From NCBI GenBank assembly GCA_964034945.1, contig OZ035961.1, positions 77,254,188-77,318,187 on the forward strand: a stretch of 64,000 nucleotides of DNA. Direction: 5' to 3'. This document shows positions 21,509-32,429 of this stretch, one piece after another. Origin of the DNA: Chrysopilus asiliformis. Taxonomy: Eukaryota > Arthropoda > Insecta > Diptera > Rhagionidae. A program made the position numbers and the translations under genes. The first letter of the stretch is position 1; the number at the start of each line of letters is the position of its first letter. The notes beneath the pieces are model-generated. The model was not told the origin of the DNA. It saw only the letters and a program-made list of their open reading frames with translations, and did no database searches.

Positions 21509-22241
21509 GTAAGGATAACGGAAGGTCCTGTAAGGATAACGTGATTATCCTTTTCTCCAAATTTTCCGGAAAAAAATCTATTCTGGGGGTTTTTGGGGTC
21601 GCTGAATCCGAATCTGTCATTAAAAAGTCAGTAAGGATAACGGAAGGTCCTGTAAGGATAACGTGATTATCCTTTTCTCCAAATTTTCCGGAAAAAAAAT
21701 CTATTCTGGGGGTTTTTGAGGTCGCTGAATCCGAATCTGCCATTAAAAAGTCTGTAAGGATAACGGAAGGTCCTGTAAGGATAACGTGATTATCCTTTTC
21801 TCCAAATTTTCCGGAAAAAAATCTATTCTGGGGGTTTTTGGGGTCGCTGAATCCGAATCTGTCATTAAAAAGTCTGTAAGGATAACGGAAGGTCCTGTAA
21901 GGATAACGTGATTATCCTTTTCTCCAAATTTTCCGGAAAAAAATCTATTCTGGGGGTTTTTGGGGTCGCTGAATCCGAATCTGTCATTAAAAAGTCAGTA
22001 AGGATAACGGAAGGTCCTGTAAGGATAACGTGATTATCCTTTTCTCCAAATTTTCCGGAAAAAAATCTATTCTGGGGGTTTTTGGGGTCGCTGAATCCGA
22101 ATCTGTCATTAAAAAGTCAGTAAGGATAACGGAAGGTCCTGTAAGGATAACGTGATTATCCTTTTCTCCAAATTTTCCGGAAAAAATCTATTCTGGGGGT
22201 TTTTGGGGTCGCTGAATACGATTCTCAAGTTAAAAAGCCTG
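21509..22241. repeat. Tandem array, six 122-bp units
   Basis: Unit starts GTAAGGATAACGGAAGGTCC at 21509, 21631, 21754, 21876, 21998 and 22120; unit lengths are 121-123 bp. The units are nearly identical, more uniform than those of copy A. Confidence 0.93.
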
Positions 22242-22294
22242 TAAGGACATCTCAAATGTAAGGATATATATTCGAAGACTAAAAAGAACAAAAT

Positions 22295-22565
22295 AAAAAA
22301 AATAAAAAATAAATATTTTAAAAAAAGCTTTTATTAAAAAAGAATGCACTAAAAAGAAAAAAATAATTTTCTGGACGCTGTGTATCACAAATATAAAAGC
22401 TTTTAAAAAGCGAGATAAAGCATAAAACAATAAAATAAAAATTTATCTCGCTTTTAAAAAGCTTTTATATTTGTGATACACAGCGTCCAGAAAATTATTT
22501 TTTTCTTTTTAGTGCATTCTTTTTTAATAAAAGCTTTTTTTAAAAAAAATTTTTTTTATTTTTTT
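22295..22565. repeat. Long hairpin, arms about 110 bp
   Basis: Arms run from AAAAAAGCTTTTATTAAA through GGACGCTGTGTATCACAAAT to GCGAGATAAA, with a loop of about 35 bp. The same hairpin is in copy A (about 2275-2565), and one arm plus loop stands alone at 34640-34790. Confidence 0.9.
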
Positions 22566-23894
22566 TTATGGAAAAAGTTTCCAAATGTGGGTTTTTCGAC
22601 ATTTTCGGATTAGCCAATTTACATATTCATCGGAAAACTGCCATAGATCCATAAGAAGTATTAAATATTTTAGCGGAGACTGGGTCAGAATTCGTCCTTT
22701 AAAATATGTAAATAACTTATTTAAAACGAAATTAATAAAAAAGTACAATAATATCTTAGTCTCACTATAAAAATCATATTTTTTTGTGCCCTATATTTTC
22801 AACAAAATAGAAGAAGCGCCAACTAATCTTTGGTTAAACTAATTGATTGCATAATGTCAAGTTATTACTTTTAAAAGCGTGATATCACATTTTAAAAAAT
22901 GTTTACAAGTTCCGATGACAAGTTCCGATGAGAATTCCGATCATGTAATAAGAGTCATATAATTTATGCAGATGCAACGACAATTACAATTTAATATTGC
23001 ATATGAAGTGAGTTTGCCTCGAGGAGGACAGGTAATTTTATTTATATGATCAGCAAATTATCGCTTACAGCCGTCAACGAATTTTCATATGTTATTTTTA
23101 ATATACTACAACATACATCAAATGTAACTTACCACACCCGCTGCACTTCTTTTATTTGACAAGGAGTCAATCGTTTGTATAAGGTAAGTACCTACTTACT
23201 TTTACGAACAACCCTGCTATAAAGAAGAAATTTCGCCTATACCAAAATATCTGATCTGAATGTTTCTTCAAACCACTTTTACTTTCATTTAAGAGGTTAT
23301 GAAACTGTTCCGTTAAACGCCTATTAATTGGCCAAGGAATGTCAAGAGGACAATTCGGAATTTTTCGATTCGGCTGGTCGTCGATTTTGTTTATAAAGAC
23401 TTTAGGCTAAATTTCATGCTCATAAAATCCGTTTTAATTTCACTTGTGGCACCTTTTCCGCTCTTCCATGCAATAGTTACAGGTATTAAGTCAGCAAAAT
23501 GGAAACTACTTCTTAACTACTTTTCAATATTAACAGTGGACGGTATATTGGGATAATATTGAACGAAAGACGGAAGAAATTCAATTGACCACTAGCGATA
23601 AGTGGACCTAAACCAGCCACTAACCTGGACATCTTATGTTCTTATTTTATGAATATTTCCATATTTCTTAATCGTTTTTCGAATACATCATACCGCATTC
23701 GTTGTATACTTTCACGATAGTTAAAAGCAATATTTCTTAAAATGTCACTTTCGATATTGCCTAATCGATTTTATGCAAATCTCATTAAAGTATAAATTTA
23801 TAACGAAATTCAGTGACTTCAAATTCGTAAATACATAATGCCAGAGTAACTTCGGCAGATATCCAAGTAGCAAAACAAATCCTTAATAAAATAC
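22566..23894. other. AT-rich DNA, no gene seen
   Basis: No bounded repeat or convincing exon recognised. A small repeat of TTCCGATGA.AA occurs near 22910. Confidence 0.5.
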
Positions 23895-25064
23895 AGGCAT
23901 CCCTCGATTTACGATGTTTATGGGAATAGTGATTGTGTGTCGCATATCCAGACGTCGTATATCGAGGTTTTGTATTTTTTCTTACCATTTTTTATGTAAA
24001 TAGGGTAGGACTGGGCATGCTGAATTACTTTTTAGAATTTAGGTTGTAGCGCGCACATAAAATCACATATCGCTCCAATGGTTAAGCCATTCGATAGAGG
24101 GATTCCTTGACTACATTTCATAGAAGAGAATTTTTTTAAATGTTTTATTAACTGCCCTCCAGCTCAATTTAAATGGTGATTCAACATGCCCGCCGAGTTG
24201 AATAATTGTAAGTTTTCATACTTCAGAATGAAAAAACGTTTTTTCTTAAGAAAAAAAAAGAATGAAAGTGTTTTATTAAGCAAAAAAATTTTAATATACA
24301 TTATATAATGTAAATATGAAAAAAAATGAAATTTACAATTTAGTTGATCGCTTATTTGGTTTTTTTAGTTGACCAATTTTTGATTGTTTTCCTGCTGCGT
24401 TTTTATAAAAAAATGTAAAAAATCATCAAGAAACAAACAAAAATTGATAAAAGAACAAAGGAAATGTGAAACCAACGTCAAAAAACCAAAAAATACGTAA
24501 GAAAAAAACGATTCAACTTGCCCGCCAAACCGTTATTCAACTTACCCGCAATCCACTTTTTTGATATTTTCTCTTAGAAAAATCACAAAAACAATAAATT
24601 TGAATGTCCCACGAGGTTTTTTTTTATTCTAGAGGTGTTGCGCAACACTTTTAATACAAAAAATTTTCAGATTGACAAAAATTTGTATGAGAAATGGGTA
24701 AATCACTGTATAGTCTAATATTTACTTTTAGAGCCAAAAACACACATATTCCTGTCACTTACAATATAAATAAGGTATCGCTGTCAAAATTTTATGGCAA
24801 GTAGAGGACATCAGTACTAACAACATACTAAAATTTCAAAAAAAAATGACTGAGTAGTTTTTTTAAATTTTGCAATAATTCAACATGCCCGCTCCTACCC
24901 TACTATATATATTGCGAAAATAAAAGAGCTTGAAATTCTGAATAATGGCCCACTTTATAATAAACTCGAAGTTCAAAGTTTTGAAAATTAAAAAAAAATT
25001 CTTGGACATCGAATTTTTAGTGGTCGTAGCGTTGTACATCGAAACGTCTCAATCGAGGGACGCC
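23895..25064. mobile_element. TIR element interrupted by another element
   Basis: GGCATCCCTCGATTTACG at the left and the inverse of GGCGTCCCTCGATTGAGACG at the right. Without the 24003-24900 insertion it would be about 270 bp. No unambiguous target duplication, so ends are approximate. Confidence 0.65.
24003..24900. mobile_element. TIR element, 898 bp, TA duplication
   Basis: Ends GGGTAGGACTGGGCATGC and the inverse of GGGTAGGAGCGGGCATGT with TGAATTA following; TA at 24001-24002 and 24901-24902. TTCAAC(A/T)TGCCCGC recurs internally near 24182, 24512 and 24890, probably protein-binding subterminal motifs. Tc1/mariner-type by duplication. No transposase. Confidence 0.82.
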
Positions 25065-25110
25065 CACATTTGACTCACAATCAAATTTATTTTAAAGTAT
25101 TATGATTCTA

Positions 25111-25212
25111 ACAGCCGTATTCTGACGTTGTGATACTTAAGTCACAAGTCCATAGAATTTGAGGCTCTTGTGACCGAGTTGTGACTAGTGACCGTAGCTA
25201 GAATAAGGCTGT
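25111..25212. mobile_element. Short MITE, 102 bp
   Basis: Ends ACAGCCGTATTCT and AGAATAAGGCTGT are inverted with one mismatch; TA at 25109-25110 and 25213-25214. Inner GTCACAAGTC/GACTAGTGAC repeats are also inverted, so the whole element can fold. Confidence 0.75.
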
Positions 25213-25214
25213 TA

Positions 25215-26254
25215 AACTAAGATTCGTCTGAGACATTTTTTGATAGGAAATAAAAATGTTAATGATATTTTTAACTCTGCTTAAAACGTTTACATCAATG
25301 ACTAAAAATTTATATTAAAGAATCACAATAGAAATGTTTTAGAAAAAAAATGCTAAATGTATTTATCGAACAATTGTAAAGTATGTCTGTCCGGTTAGTT
25401 TTTTTTATACATGTACACATTTCAACGGACGCAGCATTTTACTTATTGCTTTAGCCTCAAAATTTATATGAAAACTATTCATAAGATATCAAATAAGAAA
25501 TTCATCTCGTCCCAAACTAACAATCAAAACATCAATATGAGATGCTCGGTATCGCAACTTAAGATTAGATTGGTAGAAACTCATCAAGATTAGCTCAAGG
25601 TTCATTGAATTCTAATTGAATTGATGGTAAAAGTGTTGCTTTCAATGCAAAAAATTATGCCGATTCAGCTGCATTGCCAATCAATTGAATGGAAGCGAAA
25701 TTGAAGTTGAAATAAACAAAAGTTATGCAAGATGGAAATGAAATACTTGAAACCGTTTCCACATTTGATTAGCGTATCTCGCCGGCATTCGGGTAACTAA
25801 ACAAAAATACGAATAGATCTTGGGGCGTTAAATAAATTTTAGGTAATTGTATCAATCAAGTTAAATTTCTTTTTTAAATATACATATATTACAGACGCTG
25901 TGTCGGACGTCAAGCATTTTATTAGATTTAAATCGATTTTACTTGCGGACATGCGAATTACAAGAAATTGTTTCATACGTTAAGGTGATTTTAATAGATT
26001 TTATCTAAATTGGATCATGTAATTGCGTTTAAGAAAAATCAGTACCTAATCTATCGCAATCTAAATTTCCTCTATTATTGGACTTGGTAATATGCAACAA
26101 ATCAGGTATATTTTATAATCGATAAATCTGAAAATGAAGTCTTGACAAACTTGGGCTTAAGGTTTTTCAATATATTTATAAAAAAACTTGTTATTTTTAA
26201 ATTATTTATGTATTTTATGGCGTCTGGCGGTCGCCATTTCGTATTTTCTCGTAC
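25215..26254. other. AT-rich DNA, no gene seen
   Basis: Nothing recognised between the short MITE and palindrome 1. Confidence 0.5.
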
Positions 26255-26874
26255 ATGCATACTAGATTGCCCATATGTGCAAAGTTGTAATTTTTGTTGC
26301 TCCCCGTCCATTTTCGTGAAGTTTAGGTCAAAAAAATAAGATTTAAAAAAAAAAGTAGGAACCTGTAGTGGAAAAAACCCAGTCGGTTTTTCATTGAAGT
26401 TTCAAAAATAGACTTTAAAATGGTGAATCGCTTTAACTGTCCGTAACTCCTATAATATTTAATTTTTCGTTGATGGTCTAAAGACAACTTTTGTAGAGGA
26501 TAACTAGACGAACATCTAATTCTCACGAAGTTTTGACCTACGGTTGAAATTTAATGCTTTTTTGGTCCCAAAACAGCAATTTTTTAAGAACATTTTCATG
26601 AATTTTTTTCTTTAAATGTATTTTTTGCACTTTCTAAAGGGTGGAATATTTCTTCTGGTAAGCCTATGTTCTAGAAAATGAAATGTAGATTAATTTTAAA
26701 AAAAAAATGAAGCCGATCTAAAGTTATACGACATAGATACAGACCGACAAACAGACAGATTTATGGATATCCTAAATTTTTTGTCTAAAACGGATTTTGT
26801 ACTGGTCAGATTTTTCAAAAGTAGAATTTTTTTAAAGTTTTTCCGATATTCTTATTTGTTATAAAACATTTTAA

Positions 26875-27093
26875 CCCTTAATTTATGAGGTGAAAATCAT
26901 ATGCGTAAATGATGAGGTGGTTTCCAATGGACTTGTTCTAATCACATACCAAATCCGTGCTTTTAACTCGGCACACAACACCATACTTTATGAAAATACT
27001 GAAGATTTCAGAGTCACTGTGCTGAAAACATGAGAAATAGCAAAGAGAGAAAAGTCAATGTGGGTCCACTGGACCCACCTCATCAATTAAGGG
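26875..27093. mobile_element. piggyBac-type MITE in left arm, 219 bp
   Basis: CCCTTAATTTATGAGGTG and the inverse of CCCTTAATTGATGAGGTG end the element, flanked by TTAA at 26871-26874 and 27094-27097. Subterminal GTGGGTCCACTGGACCCAC is a palindrome, as often seen in piggyBac relatives. Confidence 0.9.
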
Positions 27094-27176
27094 TTAAAAT
27101 ACAAAATTTAATAGATTTTTTTTAAATTTTTTTTCTTGAAATTGTTCATAATTTTTTGTTAAATATTCAATGAATT

Positions 27177-27683
27177 TTGCTTTCGAATAGCTTTGCATTG
27201 ATATTTGTTTATAATGCTGTTCCATCGCATGCAGGATATACTGTTTTTGTTGCTCCTGGTGCGTTGGAACAGTATTATATCGAGTCATCAGAATTGTGCG
27301 ATTTTGTTAGTAATAACACATACTTTTTCTTTAATAAAATATTAAATCAAGAAATCACTGGTATAAGGAACAATTTTTTGACTGCCGATCCAGCAACATG
27401 GGAGGAAGACGAGAACTACATCGCTGCGAAGGCAATGATTAAAAATTTACTTGTGGTGTATGATATAGCAGAGCGTGGAGTAGCTTTGATGACTCGATAT
27501 AATACTGTTCTAACGCACCAGGAGCAACAAAAACAGTATATCCTGCATGCGATGGAACAGCATTATAAACAAATATCAATGCAAAGCTATTCGAAAGCAA
27601 AATTCATTGAATATTTAACAAAAAATTATGAACAATTTCAAGAAAAAAATTTAAAAAAAATTCCATTAAATTTTGTATTATAA
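27177..27683 (+). CDS. Unrecognised transposon-type frame spanning the palindrome centre
   Basis: The frame is open for 168 codons. Residues from about 38 (SSELCDFVSNNTYFFFNKIL) to the end (FLTADPATWEEDENYIAAKA, DIAERGVALMTRYN, EEQ-like HQEQQKQYIL) look like the C-terminus of a protein carried by an insect transposon; I cannot name the family. The first 38 codons lie in the inverted left arm and are the reverse complement of the last part, so the true upstream sequence is missing. A nearly identical C-terminus is on the minus strand at 27094-27288. Confidence 0.45.
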   Translation: MLSNSFALIFVYNAVPSHAGYTVFVAPGALEQYYIESSELCDFVSNNTYFFFNKILNQEITGIRNNFLTADPATWEEDENYIAAKAMIKNLLVVYDIAERGVALMTRYNTVLTHQEQQKQYILHAMEQHYKQISMQSYSKAKFIEYLTKNYEQFQEKNLKKIPLNFVL

Positions 27684-27902
27684 CCCTTAATTGATGAGGT
27701 GGGTCCAGTGGACCCACATTGACTTTTCTCTCTTTGCTATTTCTCATGTTTTCAGCACAGTGACTCTGAAATCTTCAGTACCTTCATATAGTATGGTGTT
27801 GTGTGCCGAGTTAAAAGCACGGATTTGGTATGTGATTAGAACAAGTCCATTGGAAACCACCTCATCATTTACGTATATGATTTTCACCTCATAAATTAAG
27901 GG
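27684..27902. mobile_element. piggyBac-type MITE in right arm, 219 bp
   Basis: Mirror copy of 26875-27093 at the equivalent arm position. The right flank (outer) is TTAA (27903-27906); the inner flank has changed to ATAA. The shared position shows the MITE was present before the arm was duplicated. Confidence 0.9.
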
Positions 27903-29056
27903 TTAAAATGTTTTATAACAAATAAGAATATCGGAAAAACTTAAAAAAAATTCTACTTTTGAAAAATCTGACCAGTACAAAATCCGTTTCAGACAACAAA
28001 TTTAGGATATCCATAAATCTGTCTGTTTGTCGGTCTGTATCTATGTCGTATAACTTTAGATCGGCTTCATTTTTTTTTTTAAATTAATCTACATTTCATT
28101 CTCTAGAACATAGGCTTACCAGAAGAAATATTCCACCCTTTAGAAAGTGCAAAAAATACATTTAAAGAAAAAAATTCATGAAAATGTTCTTAAAAAATTG
28201 CTGTTTTGGGACCAAAAAAGCATTAAATTTCAACCGTAGGTCAAAACTTCGTGAGAATTAGATGTTCGTCTAGTTATCCTCTACAAAAGTTGTCTTTAGA
28301 CCATCAACGAAAAATTAAATATTATAGGAGTTACGGACAGTTAAAGCGATTCACCATTTTAAAGTCTATTTTTGAAACTTCAATGAAAAACCGACTGGGT
28401 TTTTTCCACTACAGGTTCCTACTTTTTTTTTTAAATCTTATTTTTTTGACCTAAACTTCACGAAAATGGACGGGGAGCAACAAAAATTACAACTTTACAC
28501 ATTTCATATATCTTGTGGGCAATCTAATGCATACAGACATATTACATTGACAATTACATTGACAATGACATTGTAGCTACAACAAAATTAGATTACAAGA
28601 TTAGGCCCTAACAAACTAAAAAAAAACCCAATAACAAGTGAAACTAAATAAAACATTGTAATAAAATGTGTAGTGTCTATGGCTTGAAATTCTGTCTTAC
28701 ACAGAGAGAAAAAAAAACATGCTAGATTTAACTAAAATGTCTTGGTTAAATAATTTTTGTATGGGTTTACAAACATTTTAAATTTATTGGGTAATCGTAC
28801 CAAGAAATTGTTTAATTACCATGGCTAAAATCTGGAAAAATCCAAAAAATTAATTGTGTAAATTGGTAAAATATTTTATGTTGTGTGGCGGCACATAACC
28901 ACACATCTTAATTTTTAACGTTATCGTCAAGAGACATGTAAACAGCCTCACGGCAAAAACTTTTTTTCTTTTATTTAGATTTTTATTTATTTTTTTAATA
29001 TTATTTTTATAAAAAATAAAAATTTTGTCAGAATTTTGTAAAAGTTAACTAAAACC

Positions 29057-29740
29057 ATAAGAAAAGCTACAATTGCTAGGGGTCAATCGTCAAATACACT
29101 ATTGTATTTGACGATTGGCCCCTACGACAGAGAAAATGTTTTTTTTTAAATCCATTTGTATTGGAGAGGGGGAAAGTAGTGGTCCGACTAGACTTTGGTT
29201 TATGGATGAGTTACGTAGAATCCTATTCTAAACACATTTTACCTCTATAAATTTTTCGATACGATGCAGTTTTTGAGAAAACAGGAAAAAAGTATTGGAG
29301 AGGAGGGAAGAGAGAAGTAGTGGTCCGATTGGATTTTGGTGTATAGATAAGTGATGTAGAATCCTATTCAAAACACATTTTACCTTTATAATTTTTTCAA
29401 TATGACTCACCTATTTCGAGAAAATTGAAAAAAAGTGATTTGTCTGCATGGTCCGATTTTGCCCGTTCAAGAACTTAGCGTAGCCATTTACGAGAAACAT
29501 AACTATACAAAATTTCAAGACTTTAGCTCAATCCTTTCGAAAGTTATGGTGTTCGCGGACAAACAGACAGACAGACAGACGGACAAACAGACGAACGGAC
29601 ATGCGGAAATCAAAATCTTTTGTTATCACTAATACCCTGGTGTAGTTAATTTTTATGTCCGATGATTGGTGTTTGATGCGTTACAAATGGTATACTAAAT
29701 CTAATATACTCCTATTCGATATAGCATATAGAGTATAAAT
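29057..29740 (+). repeat. Dispersed GACA-tract repeat, copy 1
   Basis: Starts AAAGCTACAATTGCTAGGGG, then a hairpin with 21-bp stem (GGGGTCAATCGTCAAATACA and inverse), two related blocks ending in CACATTTTACCT.TATAA, and a (GACA/GACG)n tract at 29558-29600 before CATGCGGAAATCAAAATC. It ends near GAGTATAAAT. A second copy is at 63318-63935. Confidence 0.75.
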
Positions 29741-31160
29741 AAACCATCCATGTGTTCTTTGTTATGTAAATTCGGATAACTAATACTAAAGTTCGTGTTT
29801 ATAAACAATGGCTAATACCAACAATATAATTAAATAACTTGAGATAGAAATTGAACTCAAAAAAATCAAGAGTAGTCACTATATCGAGTTGTTACAGCGC
29901 GGAAAAGAATATGAATTTCCAAATTTTATTTCCAAACGACACATAAAATATTCTTGATGTCTCAACAAATGAAAGAAATTCATCTCTAAATTGGATACAA
30001 ATTGTTCTCAAGAAACAAATTATTTGCAAATTGCAATGGCATATTTTATTCTCTCAGTGAGGATTTTAGTACAAATACAACCTTTTACAGATCAAATTAA
30101 ACTTTTCACACATCAAATTCGAGTAGAAAATTTTTACATTTCTTAGTGCTAAATGTTATTGCTTTCTTATACAAAGTATAATAAAGTGCTGTATTCATGG
30201 AAAATCTGAACCTCTTAATTTTGCCTAAAAACATTTTCCAAGAAATGAATGAGCAAAAATTATAAAAACTCGAGGAATTCTAAAGGTTTTGATGCCTTTA
30301 TGAAAAAAAAATGATTAGCAAAATTAGAGGATATTTGTGAAAATCAATTAACACATTCCAGTAAAAAAATTTACAACAATTTTAAAGTGGCAAAGTAATT
30401 ATTGGTCTTTATTTTTTAAATCTTAAAAGCAAAATTGAAACCTGATCAAGTGATCATGATCAGACATACTAGGCAGCTGCCTTAATTCCTTTCTACGACT
30501 TTCGCTTTTTATACAATGCTGTAAAACTAACTAAAAGTACAGCGTTTACGAAGAAAAAATACACACCAATCGAAGACAGGTGATCTTGCTCTTCATGCTC
30601 TTGACAGTCAGTAACAAAATAAAATCAACCCAAGTACTCGTAAAATGCTCACTCACCTATGATGATAGTCGTATATCCAATTGTAGAGATTTTTTTTTGT
30701 TTTGGTTTGGATAAAAATTACAGAAACGATACTGAAGTCCATTGGTGCCGCTTGTCCCACAAAAATGGTATCGAGGTTCACTTCTCAGTTGGGTGAAGCC
30801 TTGTCATTGCTCTTGGCAATCAAAAAAGTACAACCCATACAAAAAGATTTATGCTACTAAAATACACATTCATTACGACAGAGAGATACAAAACAAGCTG
30901 CCCAACATATACATAACTCCAGAAGCAAAGTTGCTTAGGAAGTGACGTCATTGTTCGCCATAGATAACTCCATTTGGAGTCTCGTCAGCTCCGAAGACTC
31001 GTCCGATTACTTTTACTTTCCTTTCGACATTTCAAATGAGAAGTGCTGCTAAAATTTTCATCTATGGATAAGGCAAAGGTAAGGCAATAATAAGATTTCC
31101 TGCTGTCTGTGGACTGCATTTAGTTCCTCAATCGATTCAACGTAAAATCCAACTTGTCGC
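29741..31160. other. AT-rich DNA with one repeat fragment
   Basis: Bases 30177-30250 match the start of the 61337-62230 repeat (AGTATAATAAAGTGCTGTAT, CCTCTTAATTTTGCC). Nothing else recognised. Confidence 0.5.
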
Positions 31161-31166
31161 TTTATT

Positions 31167-31247
31167 ATGTACTTTAGAGTTATAACGATTTGTTTCGTCT
31201 TTTTCTGCACTACACCAAGTGTTATCGAATTTCCACGTCCAATTATG
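31167..31247 (+). CDS. Possible first exon with signal peptide
   Basis: ATG starts a 27-codon stretch, MYFRVITICFVFFCTTPSVI and then EFPRPIM, which looks like a signal peptide followed by a short mature start. It ends exactly at GTAAGAATCT, a strong splice donor (31248). If not spliced the frame stops after two more codons. No matching downstream exon was found, so this could be chance or the relic of a gene. Confidence 0.3.
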
Positions 31248-31257
31248 GTAAGAATCT

Positions 31258-32110
31258 AGTGGGTTGGTTTTGAAATACTCGTACTATATCTCAAGTAAAG
31301 TGAAGCCTTCGAACCACGAATGGCAGCGAAATCTCGCTGGTAAAAACATTTAGTTTGTGAAGATCAATGAACCTTTTTATAACCAATGTGGACATTTAAC
31401 TAAATAATAATAAATGGAAATGTTACTGTTTGCACAAACGGTAATGGCGGTACGTGAAATCCTGTAAAAAAGTGACTTGACAGTGAAATACATTTTTTTA
31501 ACATTCCATACATTTGCTCTGATATAACTAATTCAGCAATAAAATTCAAATAACAACTTTAAATAAATCTATAATTACCGGAAACATTTGTTAGATTAAT
31601 AGTCAAAGTTAAGAATATTATTTTATTTTCTTTTTCCAGAACGAAAAAAAATATTGAGAGTCATTTTGCAATTTTCTGAATAATTTTTCAAATAAGTGGA
31701 AAAGTCGAAATAGTTTTTGAAATTTTAAACCGCTTAACTCTGTTAAAATCCTTTACGTAATCTGACGAATGAATCGTGACTAATTTGACAGAAATACGTA
31801 ACTCAGAGTGTATGATTCTTGGATATGACGCTTTTAGACCTTTTAAAATTTGTGTTTGATATCTTTTAGGATTTTTTCCCGAATCTTCACGGAAAAAATC
31901 TACAGTTCCAAATTAGACACAAATGCAGAGCAATATTTTATTCTCTAAATACAGTAGGAATTCGGTATAGTGAATCCGCAAAAAACAGGACGTTCACTAT
32001 ATTGCGTATGTTCACATCTTCAAGGTCCACTTTGAGCACTGTAATATATTTAAAATGGCGAAAGGCAATTTTTAATTTCTTGATTCTTTATTTTGGACGA
32101 AAATATTGAG
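31258..32110. other. AT-rich DNA, pogo-like terminus near 31952
   Basis: ACAGTAGGAATTCGGTATAG near 31952 resembles a pogo-type terminus (CAGTAG...); the partner end was not found. No gene seen. Confidence 0.4.
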
Positions 32111-32113
32111 TAA

Positions 32114-32426
32114 AGGCCCAACTATGATATACATAAGAACGCATATGTAGCTGCATATGTCATTTTCAGAATAAGAAAGTCAATGTTATTACCCACAATA
32201 GACATGTGCCACTTTCAAACCTTCGTTAAACTTTCGTTAAGCATGAATAATAAGCATGAATAACATAACCTAAAATTTTAGTGTGAATTTAATAATAGTG
32301 TGGCCATATTAATTTCCACCTGAGGTAAAATGAAGATTAGCTTTTATGTTGAGAGCTACGTATGTCAACATTCGTTGGGAATTTGACATTTACATATGCG
32401 TTCTTATGTCTATCATAGTCAGGCTT
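32114..32426. mobile_element. Harbinger MITE, copy 1, 313 bp, TAA duplication
   Basis: Ends AGGCCCAACTATGATA and the inverse of AAGCCTGACTATGATAGA, continuing ACATAAGAACGCATATG. TAA at 32111-32113 and 32427-32429. Same family as 33983-34615. Confidence 0.88.
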
Positions 32427-32429
32427 TAA

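Larger units (their letters stand above)
21318..22565 (-). mobile_element. Composite repeat, copy B (inverse of copy A)
   Basis: Reading the minus strand it repeats copy A: hairpin (22295-22565), tandem array (21509-22241), unique part, then a (GTTT/GTCT)n tract at 21352-21394 and terminal AAAGCTTT. It lacks the MITE found in copy A and so shows that insertion's empty site. Confidence 0.75.
26255..28536. repeat. Palindrome 1: 1016-bp inverted arms around a 196-bp spacer
   Basis: Left arm 26275-27290 and right arm 27487-28502 are inverted copies with only a few differences; each position x matches 54777 minus x. Weaker similarity (GATTGCCCA and TGCAT) extends to about 26255 and 28536. Both arms run outward from the 3' part of a coding frame and contain the same piggyBac-type MITE. 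The spacer (27291-27486) holds the preceding coding part once only, so this is an inverted duplication of an element's 3' half, not a simple TIR transposon. Confidence 0.92.

Noticed and set aside
21509..22241. Regularly spaced repeats considered as a CRISPR array
   Set aside because: The whole 122-bp unit repeats without unique spacers, and the host is a eukaryote.
27094..27288. Separate minus-strand gene at the left arm of palindrome 1
   Set aside because: It is the inverted copy of the C-terminus of the 27177-27683 frame, not an independent gene.
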